A stretch of DNA of 64,000 bases from Pirellulaceae bacterium. Lineage in GTDB: Bacteria; Planctomycetota; Planctomycetia; Pirellulales; Pirellulaceae. The stretch is from assembly GCA_019636385.1 (NCBI GenBank), contig JAHBXT010000003.1, positions 868,001-932,000 of the forward strand, given 5' to 3'. The number at the start of each line of letters is the position of its first letter. Position 1 is the first letter of the stretch. Under the pieces are notes generated by a model, which was not told where the DNA came from, did no database searches, and saw only the letters and a list, made by a program, of their open reading frames with translations. Positions 61,102-64,000 of the stretch are shown piece after piece. Position numbers and translations under genes: made by a program.

Positions 61102-61926
61102 GTGCGCCTAATGAAATCAACTCTAGTCGAGCTGCTGGGTCAGAACTGGCTTCGGGTGGCTCAGTGGCATCAGCGGGTTGACTCGACCAATAGCCTCGCA
61201 CGGCACTTCGTGAACGAGCAGCCGCAACAAATGCCGGCACTGTTCGTCGCCGACAGTCAAGAGCGCGGACGAGGTCGATCCGACCACACGTGGTGGTCTC
61301 CACCGGGGTGCCTGATGTTCACGTTGGCCATTCCGGCTTCACTATTGCCTGCGCGTCGCGATTGCTGGGGGCAACTGGCGCTGCTGTGTGGCGTTGTAGT
61401 TGCTGAGGCGATGGAGAAGGTTTGTCCAGGCTTAACAGTGCAGTTAAAATGGCCGAACGATTTGTATCTCGCCAACCGCAAAGCGGGGGGGATTTTAATC
61501 GAGTCGGTTTCGTCGCCAGATAATCAAGTCGCGTTCCTGATCGGAATCGGCATCAACGTCTGTGTCGATTGGGCGACTGCACCTGAAGAACTACGACATC
61601 GGGCGACTTGCCTTTCCAGCCAATGTGGTAGCCGCGTTGAGCCATCTAAAGTGTTGTCGGCGTTCATCCACAACCTAACGCGATGGTTGGACGGCTGGGG
61701 TACGGGTGAGTTGCATTGGTACGAGCCATGGGCTGAGCGTTGTTTGCTGACAGGTCGACTAGTCAAAGTCAGAGGCAATTTGTCAGGCCAGCCAGTCAAA
61801 GTATCCCCAACTCCGCAGATACTAGCGGGCCGCTGTCTTGGAGTTGGCCTAGATGGTCAGTTGCTGATTCGCTCAGAGCAGGGTGGAGTGACGCCGATTA
61901 GCGTCGGCGAGATTATTGAGATGTAA
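61102..61926 (+). CDS. birA: Biotin-[acetyl-CoA-carboxylase] ligase
   Basis: The 274-residue protein starts at GTG 61102 (or ATG 61111). It attaches biotin to the carboxyl carrier protein through biotinyl-AMP. Motifs are DSTNSLARHFV, SQERGRGRSDHTWWSPPG (the GRGRR-type biotin/ATP loop), QLKWPNDLYLANRKAGGILI, and FLIGIGINVCVD. The C-terminal domain ends RCLGVGLDGQLLIRSEQGG. It lacks the N-terminal winged-helix DNA-binding domain, so it is a group I, non-regulatory BirA. It follows the repeat protein gene after 83 bases. No biotin operator is expected. Confidence 0.94.
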   Translation: MRLMKSTLVELLGQNWLRVAQWHQRVDSTNSLARHFVNEQPQQMPALFVADSQERGRGRSDHTWWSPPGCLMFTLAIPASLLPARRDCWGQLALLCGVVVAEAMEKVCPGLTVQLKWPNDLYLANRKAGGILIESVSSPDNQVAFLIGIGINVCVDWATAPEELRHRATCLSSQCGSRVEPSKVLSAFIHNLTRWLDGWGTGELHWYEPWAERCLLTGRLVKVRGNLSGQPVKVSPTPQILAGRCLGVGLDGQLLIRSEQGGVTPISVGEIIEM

Positions 61927-62156
61927 ACCCAAGATCGCGCGACGGCAGACGAATGTAGCCTGTTGCCTGCTGGGAATCGCGATGACGTGTTGCGACGACC
62001 TGCGAAAATAGCCGTCCTGCGGTGAAGAGGCGCTCAGAAACACCTGGAATTTAGCGGTGGCTAGCGTTAATATAGCTGCATTCGATAGTTGGGCTGGCAG
62101 TAGATAAGAAGAGTCCATCAGCACAACTACCTCAGTAAACTCAGGATTTAACGGCA

Positions 62157-64000
62157 ATGTCAGAGCAAACGAGTTCGATTTGGATGGAAGTCAGCAGTTG
62201 CAAGAGAGCGTTGTTGGGTAGCGTTATCCTGTTGTGGCTGGGGGCTGTGGTCAGCGCTGCGGGCTTTCGTGAAGAGATCGCTGGTTTGCTACCGACGGAG
62301 TCGGCGTTGGATGAGCCGTTTACGTTGGATTCGCAAGCCAAGTATTACGTCTTCACCTTCTTGGGAGTCGAATGTCCAGTGGCACGTCAGTACGGCGCCA
62401 AACTGCAATCACTGGCAGATCGATTCCAAGATCGCGGGGTGCAGTTTATTGGCATTAACAGTAATCCTCAGGACTCGAAGGCAGAACTTGCCAAGTACCA
62501 GCGCGAGGTTGGCGTTCGGTTTGCGATGCTGAAAGACCCAGGCCAACAAGTCGCTAAGCGATTTTCCGCGACTCGCACCGCCGAGGTCGTAGTCGTGGAC
62601 GCTCAGGGCAAAGTCCAATATCGCGGACGCATTGACGATCAATACTCACCAGGTGTCGCGCGATCGGTCGCTGAATCACATGACCTGCGAGATGCCCTCG
62701 ATAGCCTGACTGCTGGGCTGCCGGTGGCGATCGTCGAAACGAAGCCGGTTGGCTGTTTGATTACCTATCCCAAGCAACCTAGCCAGCAGCCGACAGTCAC
62801 GTTCACTAAGGATGTTGCGCCGCTGCTGTACCAACACTGTTATGAATGTCATCGCAGCGGCGAGATAGGTCCGTTTGATATCTCGGACTACGACGACTTG
62901 CTGGGCTGGGGCGAAATGTTGGTTGAGGTCATGGAGCAGAAGCGTATGCCACCCTGGCACGCTAGCCCAGAGTACGGTTCGTTCAGAAACGAGCGACACT
63001 TGCCTGCCGACGTCCTGCCGATCGTTCGCCGATGGATCGACGAGGGAATGGCGTATGGCGATACTTCGGAATTGCCTGCCAAGCCGAAATATACCGACGG
63101 CTGGAGACTACCCCAGCCTCCTGAAATGGTGTTTGAAATGCGCAATCGACCCTATCGAGTTCCCGCAGATAAGACGATCGACTATCAGTACTTTGTGGTG
63201 GATCCTGGCTTTACAGAGGATAAATGGGTCAGCGCATCGCAAATCATTCCTGGCGCATCCTCGGTTGTACACCATGCCATTGTATTTGTAAGGCCTCCCG
63301 ACGGTGGCGACTTCGTGGGAATAGGTTGGTTGAATGCGTATGTTCCCGGTCAAGTGCCAGTGATTTATCCGCCGGGATACGCGCGTAAAATTGCGGCCGG
63401 ATCCAAGCTTGTGTTTCAGATGCATTACACGCCCAGCGGCACTGAACAACTGGATATAACCAAAATCGGTTTGAACTTTATGGATGCCAGCCAAGTGACA
63501 CACCAGGTTTATACCCTGGTTGCCATTGATCAGGATTTTGAAATTCCACCTCACGCGCCAAATCATACCGTGGTGGCAAGCGCCCAGCGACTACCAAAGC
63601 ATGGTGAGTTGCTGTCGATTTCTCCACACATGCACCTGCGCGGCAAAGCTTTTGAAGTTTTTACCAAGCAGGGTGCTGTAACTCAGACAATTTTGAAAGT
63701 GCCGCATTACGACTTTAATTGGCAGCACACCTATGAATACAACCAGCCTATCCCGCTGAATGAAATCGATGACATTTCGATCACAGCGACCTTCGATAAT
63801 TCCAAAGACAATCCGTTTAATCCCAATCCGGACGAATTTGTGATGTGGGGAGATCAGACCTGGGAGGAGATGACGTTAGCCTACTTGGATGTGGCGGTTT
63901 CCATGGACCTAGTGCGCTTTGCCAGTGTCGTGCGAGAATTTCGCGTCAACACCCAGAATGAATCAACTGCATCAAATGTCGTGTCCGCGTCGACTTCGGA
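62157..64000 (+). CDS. Redoxin - cytochrome c - copper type II monooxygenase-like fusion, partial
   Basis: The gene starts at ATG 62157 and runs off the right edge; 614 codons are visible. After a membrane or signal segment (KRALLGSVILLWLGAVVSAA) comes a thioredoxin-like redoxin domain (FLGVECPVARQYG with Cys73). A cytochrome c-like segment follows with CYECH at residues 228-232 (LYQHCYECHRSGEIGPF). Then a copper type II ascorbate-dependent monooxygenase (PHM-like) region follows, with candidate copper ligands His372-His373 (VVHHAIVFV), His423 (FQMHYTPSG) and His491/His493 (SPHMHLRGK). This composition is found in many planctomycete exported redox proteins. The end is missing, so total length is unknown. 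It is likely periplasmic. Confidence 0.87.
   Translation, partial: MSEQTSSIWMEVSSCKRALLGSVILLWLGAVVSAAGFREEIAGLLPTESALDEPFTLDSQAKYYVFTFLGVECPVARQYGAKLQSLADRFQDRGVQFIGINSNPQDSKAELAKYQREVGVRFAMLKDPGQQVAKRFSATRTAEVVVVDAQGKVQYRGRIDDQYSPGVARSVAESHDLRDALDSLTAGLPVAIVETKPVGCLITYPKQPSQQPTVTFTKDVAPLLYQHCYECHRSGEIGPFDISDYDDLLGWGEMLVEVMEQKRMPPWHASPEYGSFRNERHLPADVLPIVRRWIDEGMAYGDTSELPAKPKYTDGWRLPQPPEMVFEMRNRPYRVPADKTIDYQYFVVDPGFTEDKWVSASQIIPGASSVVHHAIVFVRPPDGGDFVGIGWLNAYVPGQVPVIYPPGYARKIAAGSKLVFQMHYTPSGTEQLDITKIGLNFMDASQVTHQVYTLVAIDQDFEIPPHAPNHTVVASAQRLPKHGELLSISPHMHLRGKAFEVFTKQGAVTQTILKVPHYDFNWQHTYEYNQPIPLNEIDDISITATFDNSKDNPFNPNPDEFVMWGDQTWEEMTLAYLDVAVSMDLVRFASVVREFRVNTQNESTASNVVSASTS

Overview
The window reads as chromosomal DNA of a planctomycete, most likely of the Pirellulales (Rhodopirellula/Blastopirellula relatives). 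This is inferred from families that are rare outside that phylum: two DUF1549/DUF1553 cytochrome-like genes, each followed by a DUF1501 gene, a DUF1080 protein, a redoxin-cytochrome c-PHM monooxygenase fusion, a beta-RFAP synthase and a DHPS-like protein of the tetrahydromethanopterin branch, many secreted proteins, and short or uncoupled operons on both strands. No rRNA, tRNA, CRISPR array, prophage or plasmid function was found. The only mobile element is one intact-looking IS630 copy.

Layout. 0-5 kb: the end of a divergent DUF1080 gene, a degraded reading frame, and the first DUF1549/1553-DUF1501 pair. 5-13 kb: small hypothetical and secreted proteins, infA, an RlmM-like rRNA methyltransferase, a XerC/D recombinase and a lipoprotein. 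13.5-18.4 kb: a zinc-ribbon membrane protein translationally coupled to an eight-haem-motif lipoprotein with HEAT and TPR repeats, then a DHPS-related C1 gene. 18.5-26.5 kb: a GT39-like/TPR membrane protein, ndk, ilvN-ilvC and a UvrA-like ABC ATPase. 26.5-32.4 kb: an FGGY kinase / alkyl-DHAP-synthase-like / GlpD operon and a crotonase. 32.5-38.7 kb: beta-RFAP synthase, a GntP permease, an enolase-superfamily enzyme with a histone-H1-like tail, and two cysteine-rich exported proteins with a structured region between them. 39-48.9 kb: a GH78 rhamnosidase, the IS630 copy inside a small gene, the second DUF1549/1553-DUF1501 pair, and a TadE/TadG-like pair. 49-64 kb: an M28 peptidase, a small acidic protein, a membrane protein/coiled-coil/pabA operon, a FabD-like acyltransferase, a kinase fusion, an NMN adenylyltransferase-like protein, a repeat-containing exported protein, birA, and the redoxin-cytochrome-PHM fusion, which runs off the right edge.

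Functionally the window mixes housekeeping genes (infA, ndk, ilvN, ilvC, birA, pabA, xer, nadM-like) with planctomycete lifestyle genes for polysaccharide and organic-matter degradation, extracytoplasmic redox proteins and glycerol-phosphate metabolism. The parts that most deserve attention are the cysteine-rich pair with its palindrome and nested inverted repeat, the enzyme with a chromatin-like tail, the GlpD/AGPS/FGGY operon, and the IS630 insertion, whose precise removal restores the split gene. All calls come from reading the sequence and from family knowledge; no database search was run.
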